A stretch of DNA of 64,000 nt, taken from positions 11,696,466 to 11,760,465 of the forward strand of contig NC_063439.1 of NCBI RefSeq assembly GCF_020379485.1, given 5' to 3'. Shown here in pieces: positions 1 through 11,200 of the stretch. Numbering within the stretch: the first letter of the stretch is position 1; each line of letters starts with the position of its first letter. The stretch comes from Brassica napus. Its lineage: Eukaryota > Streptophyta > Magnoliopsida > Brassicales > Brassicaceae. The position numbers and the translations under genes were made by a program. The notes beneath the pieces are model-generated. The model had not been told where the DNA came from, made no database searches, and worked only from the letters and a program-made list of their open reading frames with translations.

Positions 1-1446
1 TTTTTGAAAGAATTTTAAATTTCATTCCAATCAAAAAAACCTTGTTACAGAATTGAAGCTGCCCCCTTTCTATACAAAGTAGAAAAATCTGTAAACTCTA
101 TACAAAACTGAATTGACTCCTTAACTCCTATCAAACCACAGCTCCATTGCTTTGTCAAATTTCCCTCCCTTTCTTCTTCTCAAAGAAGTAATCCTATTCC
201 TGATCAACTTATCTAATCTGGCTATTAGACAAGAAGCAGGCAGAGAAGAAATACCTAATCTTCTCAGGTTTCTTTCATTCCATACTGCATACGCCACTGC
301 TTGGAAACAATAACGGAACAGGAAAGTTACAAGCCTTCCTTGAAACCCATTAACCACTGCCCGTACTACCTCCAACCACTTATATATACGCCTGCTACCT
401 GCTAAGTTCTTTATAGTCTCCAACCATACTTCTTTAGAGTAATCACACTCAAAAAACAAATGGTCTCTTGTTTCAAAAGCCGCTTTACAGAACCAGCAAG
501 TAGTCATAGCCTGAGGATTCCAACGCAAAATCCTATCCCCTGTTGCTAGTCTATTATGGACAGCAACCCAGATAAGAAAAGAGAACTTTGGAGTGGCCCC
601 ATTAAACCAAACTCCTTTAGACCAGGTTACCTCCGGCGACTTTTCTCTAATGATGTCCCAAGTTTGCGACGTGGAGAAACCCTCCCTGAACTCCCCATTT
701 ACTCGCTTCCAAAGGCACACATCATCCTGCGTTGTTAGCCCCCTGTTTCTTAGAGACAGCACTTCTTGATCTATCTGCTGCAGGGTAGTAACTCGATGTC
801 TCTTTGACCGGTATAACTGTATTGCATTCTCCACTGTACTATTAATAGGAATACCAAGATCCGCAGTCCCCCTCTCACCAGTTAACTCTATTAATGTCCC
901 CAGAGACGACCATCTATCAAACCAGAAAGATGCATTCGAGCCACTATTAACCTCCATTCTCGAAAGTTGCCTTGCCAAAGGCTTTAACTTCAACAATTTC
1001 TTCCACATCCAAGATCCCAAAGAACTCTTCTCCTTGACATTCCAAAAGGATCCTTTCCTGATAAGATATTTCCAAATCCATTTCACCCAAAGAGAATATT
1101 TATTTGATAAAATTCTCCAGATAAGCTTCAAGCAAGATACTCGGTTGACATCATTTAAATTCTTCAGAGCAAGTCCTCCTTCCTCCTTTGGTTTACACAC
1201 ATCAACCCACGCTATCTTAGCTTTTTGTGTTGACAAGACCGGCCCTGACCAGAGAAAAGCAGAACATATGCTGTTGATCTCTTGAACACATTTACTAGGC
1301 AATCGGAAAGCAGACATCCAGAAATTTATGATGCTATACAGCACAGATCCAATAAGTTGAAGCCGCCCAGCAAAAGAAAGGTGTCGTGTTGTCCAAGTAG
1401 ATATCCTATTCCTTATTCTGGATATAAGAGGACTATAGTCTTGCAC
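1..1446 (-). mobile_element. 5'-truncated LINE (non-LTR retrotransposon), ORF2 C-terminal part
   Basis: An open frame of 441 codons (stop at 121) covers the region downstream of a plant LINE reverse transcriptase. The early part (ISTWTTRHLSFAGRLQLI, CSAFLWSG) matches the RT thumb/connection region, and the later part is the zf-RVT zinc-binding domain with CWFC and a following H-x4-C (HLFFEC). The polymerase core with its YADD motif and the endonuclease are absent, so the copy is 5'-truncated, as is usual for target-primed insertions. The junction with unrelated sequence is near 1446. The minus-strand 3' UTR runs into a TTCAAAAA end at the window edge, consistent with a poly(A) tail starting there. 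The first Met is internal to the family protein and is not a real start. No target duplication can be checked because the 3' flank is outside the window. Confidence 0.88.
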
Positions 1447-1604
1447 TTGAAGATATTATCAAAGCTGATGGAAAATTTGATTTAACTGCTGAGTTGGAGA
1501 AACTCAAAGAAGAGCACTCGGAAGCGGAAGGAATGCTTGCTGATGTGAAGCTCAAAGTCCCTGATTGGGATAAACTTGGCGAAAGTTGGCTGTGTCATGA
1601 GTAA
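1446..1604 (+). pseudogene. Unrecognised exon fragment next to the LINE
   Basis: Directly beyond the LINE junction an open frame of about 52 codons ends in TAA at 1602-1604. It is charged and helix-like (ADGKFDLTAELEKLKEEH, then VPDWDKLGESWLCHE) with coding-like codon use. No acceptor or start codon precedes it because the LINE sequence abuts it. It is probably the terminal exon of a host gene or a captured gene fragment. I do not recognise the family. What follows to 1810 is AT-rich and has no further coding signal. Confidence 0.45.
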
Positions 1605-1919
1605 TTTCATGTTATCATCTTCTCTTTTTATGTTTTTAAGGACCACATTATGTTTGATTTTCAGTTTTTATTTTAAATGAATAAGTACTTTTGTTTCTCT
1701 TGTGTTGTTTCTTCAATTAACAACCTAAATAAAAAACTTGTTCAATGTTTTTCACTCTTTTGTAATGGTTTGGCCTAGTGTTCTTGTAACTTGGTTATCT
1801 GATTTGCTTATTTGTTTTTGGAAAGCCATCCTGAATACATAAAATGATATCCAGATTATATAAATCTATCGTCTGTGAATAAATAAGTTCACATTTACTC
1901 TGTTATCGAATATCCACCG

Positions 1920-1984
1920 TAGCCTAGTGGCAAGCCCTTCTACTCTTAGTGTACCCTTATCACACAATAAGCCGTGTTCGATCC
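1920..1984 (+). repeat. tRNA-like pol III promoter module (SINE head), copy 1
   Basis: TAGCCTAGTGG fits the tRNA A box and GTTCGATCC fits the B box about 46 bases further on. The spacing matches tRNA-derived SINEs, which are abundant in Brassica. No cloverleaf with an acceptor stem is evident, so this is not a functional tRNA gene. Confidence 0.6.
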
Positions 1985-2287
1985 CCGTTGTGTATACTCA
2001 CATTTTTTTCTGTTTTTAATTAAATATTCAAAAGTTATTTTCGTTTTATTATAGCTTTTGGCAAGTATAACACCCTTGGCACAACAGCTGCACACTTTGA
2101 TTCATCTTTCGAGAGTTCACGAGTTCAATCAACATCAGATCACATTCTTTTTCATTTTTTTTGTAAACTTTAAAGGAATTTGTTTTTGGAAAGCTATCCT
2201 GAATACCTAAAATGATATCCAGATTATATAAATCTATCGTCTGTGAATAAATAAGTTCACATTTACTCTTTTATCGAATATCCACCA

Positions 2288-2352
2288 TAGCCTAGTGGCA
2301 AGCCCTTGTACTCTTAGTGTACCCTTATCACACAATAAGCCGTGTTCGATCC
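2288..2352 (+). repeat. tRNA-like pol III promoter module, copy 2
   Basis: Same A box (TAGCCTAGTGG) and B box (GTTCGATCC) in the second copy of the 368-bp tandem duplication. Confidence 0.6.
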
Positions 2353-2774
2353 CCGTTGTGTATACTCACACTTTTTTCTGTTTTTAATTAAATATTCAAA
2401 AGTTATTTTCGTTTTATTATAGCTTTTGGCAAGTATAACACCCTTGGCACAACGGCTGCACACTTTGATTCATCTTTCGAGAGTTCACGAGTTCAATCAA
2501 CATCGGATCACATTCTTTTTTATTTTGTTTTGTAAACTTTAAAGGAATTTTCTAGGCTTTGGTGCATTTTGCTTTCTCACTCTTTTTCTGGAAACCCATC
2601 CTAAAAGTACCATAAGCATTTGACAATTCATCAATACATCCTAAAAAATTTTCAATAACAATCTAAATGAAAAAAACGTTAGGGATAATTCATTACAAAC
2701 TTAAACTTAAACGTTAGGGATAATTAATATCAAAGTAGAAAAACAGAGTAGAAAACAGAACAAATATGACATTT

Positions 2775-5700
2775 TCACTTCCTTTGACCTTCCTGGAAAT
2801 CTTTATCCATAAACTGGTCGAAGATCTCACAACATAGCTTGCTTCGTAAGTCCATCGCAGTTTCATCATTTATATTAGCCATGCTCTTCAATCCCAGTGA
2901 CCTGCATTCCAGCATCTTCACAACAAAAATACCACAGTTGTATGGAAATTTTGTCTTTGGAAGCGCTTCTGCAAATTTAACTTCAAATGGACTGATATCT
3001 TCGAAATTAACCTCTTCACCAAGAAGTTCCATCTTTATGGCACTAATCAACACTGTCATAAATACCCAAAATTATACAATAAATCATTGACCAACAGACA
3101 ACAAAATGAATATGTAAAAATGCATCACAAGCACAAGTAGCAAGTGACAAACTTTTATTTTCTAAATTAGCTAAAATTCTTTTTTCAGGATACGCATACT
3201 TTCACTATCCTATCCATTATCAATGTAACAATATAAATTAAACTGATTTTTCTACACTGAATGATAAAATTAATAAATCACAAAGAGTTTTTACCTGCCA
3301 GTTCTTGGATTTGATTAAGAGCACGTTTGATATTTGCTTTTGGAAGACCACAATGGAAGAGTGTGATTGTGTTATCCATCAATTGTATCTCCACCCCAAT
3401 ATAGTGATAGCTCAACTTATCTTCAATGACACGATATATAACATCAACATCTTCCAGCCATACCTTCTTTGGATGTATTAAACCTTTCACAAGTTCGCCT
3501 ACACAGCCCTCCAATAACGTTTGTTTTTTCTTATGTGGCTTCCTGACAGATTCATAAGCGTACCCAACCACTTCTAAGAATTTGACTGGTACAAAGCATG
3601 CTGCTGGAAGATTGTTGTTGCGGAACCAAGCACCTTGCTCAACCCTCTTACAATTTAGCATTTCAAATGCAACATTTATGTGCTGCCAATGTAACAATAT
3701 AGTTAGAAACTTCATATAGAACTGCTATAACATGGACATCTAGCATAGCTCAACTCAACCTCTTCCTAAACATATGACACAATCAAATAGAAGACAGAAC
3801 AGAGTGTTGATTACCTCTTTGTTGAGATTGTTTTCTGCATCGTCCATTTTTTGAAAGAACTCTTTTTCAATTTCTTTTCCATTGATATAAAACGGTCTGT
3901 AGTTGATAAAATTAACTAGTATCAATCGAAACTTTTACAAAATAAATTAGGAATATTTATGCGAGGACAAAAAGTTGCTTACACACGATATATGCCCCGT
4001 AGATCCATCCAGTGTGCAAGCCTTGAAAACCGAGGAAATTCAGGTGTCACAAATGGATCAATTGGAAGGATTACCTCAGGTGTTACAGGTATAGGAGGGT
4101 TTCTAGGTCGTATTGGCCTCTTCTCTTCTCGCTGTAGAAAAGGAAGCAAATCTACTGGCTGAGCATTTGCTTTCTTCTTCTTACCAACATCAGGCTTCCC
4201 ATTTAATTAAAAATAAAGACAAAAATTCAGGATCGTTTTTATCTTTATACTTGAATGCCTTCCTAATATGAAGTAAAAATATTTTTATACTTTTTTTGCA
4301 TGATCGTCTTGACTTGGTTTCACACTCTTACCCTGCTTTACTTCCATCTGTGAAACAAAACCGATATATCAAACTATTGACCTGAACTTCAATTCAAGTG
4401 GATCTTATTCATTTGTATTACCTCTTTTTCCATTTTCCCAACAACATCTTCTGATGGACCAGCTGCTTCATTTTTCTTACAAGCGACAGCCTTCGCCTTC
4501 CCCTTTTTGAATGACAAAAATTCAGATACATTTATATCTTAATTCCTAGTATGATGTATAAATATTTCATACCTTTTTATCACCATCTCCTTCACTTGGA
4601 TTCACACTCTGCGTCTGCTCTTCTTCCATCTGAAAACAATACCGAGATATTAAACAAATGACATTATTTTTCAATTCAAGTGATCCAAGGCATTTGTTTT
4701 ACCTTTTTTGTCATCTCCCAAACACCATCTACCCATTTTCTTGGTTTTCGCATCTCAGAATGGTTGAAGTAAATTTGTTCAGTAGAATTGTTCAAAGAGA
4801 CAAAACACGAGCCATCAAACAAAATGACTTTAACTTTTCCAGCGCACCAGGCACCATTGTCGAACGCCTCCACGTCCTGCATTAGCTCATAACTTTTCTT
4901 CGCTCCAGATCTCTCAGGTGGTGGTTGAGGACGTATTCTGTCAATTGATACACGTGTCTCAACACTCCTTTTCCTCTTCTTTTCGTCCAGAGACGGGCGG
5001 AGTACTCAACTTTCACCATCTCAACCCCATCAACCAAATATGTTGCCAACACATTTCCTGGATACCATTTATGACAAGTATTGTCATCTTGTGATGAAAT
5101 CTCCACATTTGCTCCGATCTCAAAGGGATTTTGAACTCTGCTTTCTACATCCTGTGATGGTTTAGATTCAAGGATATCCAGTCATTTTGATAGTTGCTGT
5201 ATATTTATTAAAGGTTTTAATAAAAGTAATACCTTATTTTGCTCTGTTAAAAGATTTCTGCGAGCTCGGGTATTTGGCTGTGTGTCGGAAATGTTTGGTG
5301 AAATGATCTCATTCATAAGCTCGTGAGTCTCCTGAATTCAGGAATGGTTGAATGAACACGTACAAGGGCTTCCAAAAATTACTTGAAAAGTCCAATTTTT
5401 TAAAGAAGGTACCTGCTGCGTCTGAATTGGAGTAAGGACTGGAGTCTCAATATTCTGTTGAGCTATTGGAGAACCAGGTGTCTCTTTCGTGATCTCATTC
5501 ATAGGCTCTCGTGTATCCTGAAGTCAGGAATGGGATTATGAACACGTACAAGAACTTCCAAAAATTAATTGAAGTACAACCAAATTCATAATTTTATAAA
5601 TACCAACAGTTTTCAAAATTATACTTGCCTCATTGTTAAGTTGTTCATCTGCTTGATCTGTATTGGCTTCACCTTGTCTGGAAGCCGTCTCATGAAATGG

Positions 5701-7231
5701 AGTTGTGTCAGTCTGTGCAAGTACAACAAAAATTAGGAAGCCAATCCTAAATATGTATAACATCTTCCAAAATTACTTGACAACTCAAAAAAAAAACTGA
5801 ATCAAAAACTAGATAAACATTAATTTTAATTTCCGAAAAAAAAAGTTACCTCATTGTTTGGAGTTTCATATGAAGTAACTCTTTGTAGTTACTCTAGTTT
5901 TGTCACACGTTCTTTAATCTGTTTCCTGTCTTTTTCAATCAAACACAAACGATCGTTCATGATCCTTAAATTATCTTTCACCATCTCGCTGATTCTGTTG
6001 ATCTTTGATTCCAAAGACTCCTCCTGATACGAAGAAGCTTGACTCATCCCTCCATTCCCAAACAGTAAAGATGCTCTTCTTATTTGTTCATTAGCACCGT
6101 ATAGGTCTACTGACATGTTTCGCTAATCTCTAATTTTAAACTTATAACCTCTCTTGGATAAATCGGCCATGTCATCCAGATCTTTATTAGCTTCGTCTTG
6201 CATGCAAACATCAGCTTCTGGATCATTAGAAATAGGAGGTAGGATGCATGTGACCTTAAGCTGAAACCACAAAAATAATTAGCTTTTAAATGGAGAATCA
6301 TAAGGCAAAACAGAAACAAGAAAAAAATAATGTAAAAACTTACATGATCTTTGATTTCAATTAGGAGAACATCTATCAGCTGTGGAGAAGCTATTTGAAG
6401 GTACTTCTCACACAAAAATATTGGGGTAGACGGTTGAACGCTCAGAATAGGAACAACTTGACTGAATGCATACTGTAGCAAAGGTACTGACTCAAGTATC
6501 CATATAAGAAATGCCATAGGGAATCCTTGCAAATCATAATTGTTTTTGTCGAGGCTTTTGTCGACAGCTCTCTGAAGTGATTTTAACAGCAAATTATAAG
6601 CTGTTCTCCCCCATGGGTATGTCATCAAGACATCCATATCCTGCGCTATTTTCACATAATCCAAAGTAAAAGTTGTGCCACCGTCGAGAAGGCTCTTCTG
6701 TAGTAGTATGCTCTCAATCAGGAGGAGCATTGCAAGGCAGAATCTCTCATCAGAAGCATCTTCTCTTGTGTTTCTGAGCTGCTTCTCCACGTCCTTTACT
6801 GTATGAGTACGCCCTTTTAGGAAGTCCCACTTAAATTTCTCGGTTTCCTCTCGTGGTTCTCTTGCTTCACCACTACATTTCAAACCAGTCACCATGTGGA
6901 ATTCTCTTATAGAGAACCTCATTGGCTGAGCACCAAAATGGAACCATGCTTCGTGTCTCTTCACTGTCTTGATGCTTTTGGTGAGAACTGCGTGCACTAT
7001 CTTAGCTGATAATTTCAAAGACCTCTCTCCAAGCTTGATCACCGGTCCCAAAAACGTCCCTCTTATTCTGTTGAACTCATCATTTCCTAGAATTTCCTTA
7101 ACAGTTTTGATATAAGCAACTATCGAGTGTTGGTTTATCGATATCGTCTTCTCTGGCTCTGATCCAATCGGATACCTCAGCTCAGGCAGTGCTAGTCTTA
7201 ATGGTAATGGATCTCCCATCTTGTTTCTATC
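2775..7231 (-). pseudogene. DUF1985-Agenet-Ulp1-like gene, proximal copy (disabled)
   Basis: Spliced model, minus strand: 7231-6344 (ATG at 7219), 6260-5850, 5712-5629, 5517-5413, 5331-5233, 5151-4703, 4629-4573, 4502-4422, 4347-4291, ~4200-3983, 3896-3815, 3682-3295, 3052-2775. DUF1985 is recognised by IREFHMVTGLKCSG. The 4703-5151 exon is Agenet/Tudor-like (WYPGNV; VEAFDNGAW). The last two exons are the C-terminal Ulp1/C48 domain with Cys in YNCGIFVVK and His in SYHYIGVEI. Breaks: TAG at 6123-6125, where the distal copy has TGG (Trp); TAA at 5889-5891; the Agenet exon is 449 bp, and a 1-bp loss near 4990-5000 shifts the frame; the acceptor at 4201-4202 reads AT instead of AG; the exon ending at 5629 uses a GC donor. 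The Asp position of the triad reads His (ITLFHC). Most likely a recent pseudogene, though a shorter product is possible. Confidence 0.82.
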
Positions 7232-7460
7232 CTGCGTAAACAAGAAAATTTTTATTTGTCTAAATTAATTAAAATCCAATTTTCAGGAAGGGTTCCTTGA
7301 AACAATACAAATCCTTCCTGAAGTCTATACACATGCTTTCACATGAACTAGAATTCTACCAATCATATTAGGTTAAAACGAGCAAGTCTATACACAAGCA
7401 AAAACCAGGAGACCAATCTCTCAGAAAGAAAACACACATAAGGTTGAATCTGCAACATAC
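7232..7460 (-). other. Leader intron of the proximal DUF1985/Ulp1-like gene
   Basis: Minus-strand donor GTATGT at 7460 and acceptor GCAG at 7232 enclose an intron in the 5' leader, 12 bases before the ATG. It is nearly identical to 13889-14096 in the distal copy, which supports both start codons (the shared MGD N-terminus) and shows recent duplication. Confidence 0.75.
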
Positions 7461-7665
7461 CTTAAAGAGATAGAGCTCTAGAAATGGTTTTTCTCGGAGA
7501 ATAGAGAGAGCTCGCGTAAAAGATCGAGAGAGAGAGAGTTCTGGAGATGGGTTTAGAGATCGAGAGATATGGAGATGAGAGAGAGATTCGAGAGGCGGAG
7601 ACGAGTGAGATTCGAGAAGTTTGAAACGGCGAGAGTGTTGAGACGGCAAGAGTTTTGTCTTTTTT
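7461..7665 (-). promoter_or_regulatory. GA/CT-rich leader region of the proximal Ulp1-like gene
   Basis: Upstream of the leader intron the + strand is a purine-rich run of GAGA repeats (CT-rich on the gene strand), typical of plant 5' leaders. Homology with the distal copy stops within about 10 bases of the intron, so the two genes have different first exons and promoters. Short open frames here are low-complexity artefacts. Confidence 0.4.
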
Positions 7666-7751
7666 CAATCGAAATGTATTGTTTTGGAAACCTATCCTAT
7701 ATTAATTGGTTTAAGTATGCTTATGTAATATTCTTTAACAGATGATTCTCC

Positions 7752-7815
7752 TCAGACCAGCGGTTAAACCAAGGCATTTCATAACTCAAAAGTCTCTCTA
7801 TCCCCGGGTTCGATA
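7752..7815 (+). repeat. tRNA-like module (degenerate)
   Basis: TCAGACCAGCGGTTAA resembles an A box and GGTTCGATATG a B box about 55 bases later, in the spacer between the two Ulp1-like genes. Confidence 0.45.
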
Positions 7816-7908
7816 TGTGGTGGATTCAAAATCAATTTTAATTTTTTTTTGTGTTACAGTTTGGAGTTAAATACAATTAAATGTAATCCATTAACAGATG
7901 ATTCTTCT

Positions 7909-7972
7909 TGGCCTAGTGGCTAAACTCCCACACTATCCAAATACGCAAACTCTCTCCCTCTGGGTTCGATCC
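7909..7972 (+). repeat. tRNA-like module
   Basis: TTGGCCTAGTGGCTAA (A box) and GGTTCGATCC (B box). Together with 7752-7815 this makes two tRNA-like heads in tandem, about 157 bp apart. The rest of the 7665-8270 spacer is AT-rich and has no gene signal apart from a CTGGAAACCCATCC motif (near 8100) that also follows the proximal gene (near 2590). Confidence 0.55.
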
Positions 7973-8274
7973 TTTGTGGTTCTAAATTTTTGTTGTCTGT
8001 AAACATCACAATTTTAAGCTTACCATATACATGTCCAATCCTTAGTATATAATCTCATTTCATTCTTTTTTACATTTGAAACACTCTAACTATTTTTTCT
8101 GGAAACCCATCCAGAAACATTATTTTAACCTTCCAAGATATATGATACCCAAAAAAAAACTTGATATCCTTCCAATCTTTCTTATGTAACCAGACGCCAA
8201 CAACATAACAAAATAAACAGTCATAACTAAAACCGAGTCTTAACTAAAACAAAAAATGTTTTCATGCATCATTC

Positions 8275-11200
8275 TCATTTCCCAAAGCTCTCATCCACAA
8301 ATTGGTTGAAGATCTCACAAGACAAGGTTCTCCTTAGCTCCAATGCATTGTCATCATTAATCTTTGTCATGTCTCCTATCTTCAATGACTGGCACTCCAG
8401 AATCTTGACAAGAAATATCCCACAGTTGAAAGGATGTTTTGTCTTGGGTAAACCTTGTGCCTGCTCAATCTCAAATGGAATCATCTTCACTTTATCTACC
8501 TCATCACCAGAAGATTCCACCAGCAGATTAGAAATCAACACTGTCATATTTAAAAATCAATATCAAGATAGAATCAGTTGAATATTTCAAACCAAGAAAC
8601 AGTTGAATACATCAAATACAAATTGTTTATACATACCTGCCAACTTTTTCACTTGAGGAATATCAATGCTGTTGCTTTCCTTTTGAAAACAATCATATAC
8701 TGTGATTCTTTTCTTCTTCAAATGAATTTCCATCCCAATCCAGACATTGCTTTTTTTTCCAAGAGTAATCCCATACACAACATCAACATCTTCTCCCCAT
8801 GTCTTCTCTGGATATACCTTCCCTCTCACAGTATCTTTAAATAAATCGTTGAAAATCTTTTTACCTTTGACCTTTTCTTTCTTGTAAGCCAAATCATCAG
8901 AGAGCAAGCAATGCAAGAACTCCATAGGTAGGAAGCACGCCTTTGGAATCTTGTAGTTGTGGAACCAAGCAGCATTCTCATTTCTTCTGCAATTTAGCAT
9001 TGCAAAGGCTCCATCAATGTGCTGCAAAAAAAAAGGCAAACATTATCTAATTTGTTACTATATAATTCCTGAAACTAAACAAATCCTTCCTGAATTTTTT
9101 TTTAAAAAAAAAGCTCAAGGCAAGAACATATGTAAACAAATTACCTCTTTCTTAAGGTCCTTTTTTGCATTTTCCATGCTTTGAAAGAAAGATTTCCTTA
9201 TCTTATTATCATTGATTGATAGGGACCTGCAGTCGATTAAAGATTCAAAGGAATTACCAAACCTCTTATACATAAATATAAGAATATATAGACAAGGACA
9301 GAAACATGCTTACGTTTCATGCATGCCGGGCTTTAATGTCATCCAATTTTGAAGCCTTGAAAGCTTATGTTCCGCAGGAGTTGAAAACGGATCAACTGCA
9401 GGTATAATCTCAGGTATTACAGTTAAAGCCGGATTTCTGTCAGACTTGAATGGAGTTTTTGTGTCTCTAGATCGTTTAGGCACCCTCTCGCTCCTTCTTA
9501 GGAAAACATTATCCATTCCTGAATTTTGTGATGAGGCAGCAGCTTTCCTTTTCTTATCAGGCTTCACCTTTAATCAAACAATAGACACCAAGCAAAATAT
9601 TATCAAATTTGTTGCAATCGGAATTTCTGGAAACCATTCCTGAAACTAAAATGTATGTATATCAAACAATTCACGTGAAGTATAATTCTAGTTATGATTT
9701 ACCTTATCTGCCATCTTCCAGACTCCATCTTTCCATTCTCTATGAATTCGCAAATCTGAATGTTTGAATAGAATAGTTTCCATAGAAGTATAGAGACACA
9801 CCGAGTATGTGTTATCACCAAGTACCATGCTAATTTGTCCGCTGCTCCAGCCATTGTTGTAAAAGGCTTCTACCTTATCCATCATCTCAAAGGATTTTTG
9901 GTCACTAGTTGGTGTTGCAGGACGTATTTTGTCAGCCGTGATAGTATCCTGAAGTTTCTGAAGTCTATGTTGGTCTGTGAAGAGTGTCGTGTACTCAACT
10001 GTCAGCTCCTCTAGTCCTTCACACAGTTTAAGATCAACAACCTTTCCTGGATACCATATTTCGTCATCAGTAGACAAAATCTCAACCTCTGCGCCTATTT
10101 GAAAGTGAGCTAGAAGCCTGCTTACTTCAACCTATTAAAAATGAAGATTCAGTAACATCAGCGGTTTTAAATTGTTAGAATAATAATTAAAGATCAAATA
10201 TACTCGATGCATACCTCGTTTGTTTCTGAAAAATCTATAGCACTTGTCTGAAGATGCTCTGTTTGCTGAGTAATAGGCGGCATCTTCGAAACATCTGTGG
10301 AAACTAGCTCAGTAGTAGGTTCTGTAGTATCCTTGAGATTTTCTTCTGCTTGATTCTGCTCTGATGGTGTCTCATCGGATTGATCTCCCTCACTTGTCTG
10401 AAGGTGCTGTGTTTGCGGAGTAAGAGGCTGTGTCTTCGAAACATCTGTGGAAACTAGCTCAGTAGTAGGTTCTGTAGTATCCTTGAGATATTCTTCTGCT
10501 TGATTCTTTCTGCTTGATTGTGTATGCTCTCCTTCACTTGTAGAAAAATATTGGGTCGCAGTTTCTGTCTCACTCTATAAGACAAAAGTAAATGGTAAGA
10601 GTTAGTTGAATAGAAAAATATTACATAAACATTTTAAATATTTCTTCTTACCAAAGCATTCTTATTTTCTTCAATAACTAGTGCAATTAGTGAAGACAAT
10701 GGAGAGGAAGGTGTGTGATGCACAGCATGTGTATCCTCCTGTAATAACAGTAAAATAAAAGAGGTAGTTATGAAGAAGTTTCTACAATTTAAAATTCAAG
10801 TTGTACTTATGAAAGACATTTCTATGCTTACCTTTTTATTGTTTGCTGAAATGATCTCAGTCAATGGCTGTGTAGCCTCATACGTTTCCTCTGTTACCGT
10901 CTGCAAAAAAAAACAAAAAAAAGTCAGGTAGGGGATCAAAAACACGTACAAAAGCTTTCAAACATTACTTGAAATCTCCAAGATTTTTTGAACATTTACC
11001 TGCTGTTTCTGAATTGGAGTAAAAACTTGAGCCTCAATACTCTTTGGAGATATTGGAGAAGAAGGTGTCTCATTCATTTCCAGTGTTTCTTTTTGCAAAA
11101 CTTGAGTCTGAGCAGCAGGTGACTCAATCACAATCTGCAAAAAATATCAGGAAAGGCCATCATGAATACATTCAATTATAATTTCTAGAGTAAATATTAC

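Larger units (their letters stand above)
1811..2549. repeat. Tandem duplication of a 368-bp segment
   Basis: Two head-to-tail copies (1811-2178 and 2179-2549) begin with TTTGTTTTTGGAAAGC and end with GTAAACTTTAAAGGAATT. They are nearly identical apart from scattered substitutions and a few T-run length changes. Each copy contains one tRNA-like A/B-box module. The duplication lies about 220 bp beyond the 3' end of the proximal Ulp1-like gene. Confidence 0.9.

Noticed and set aside
1920..2352. Functional tRNA genes at the A/B-box modules
   Set aside because: No acceptor stem, anticodon arm or CCA-compatible ends; tRNA-derived repeat heads fit better.
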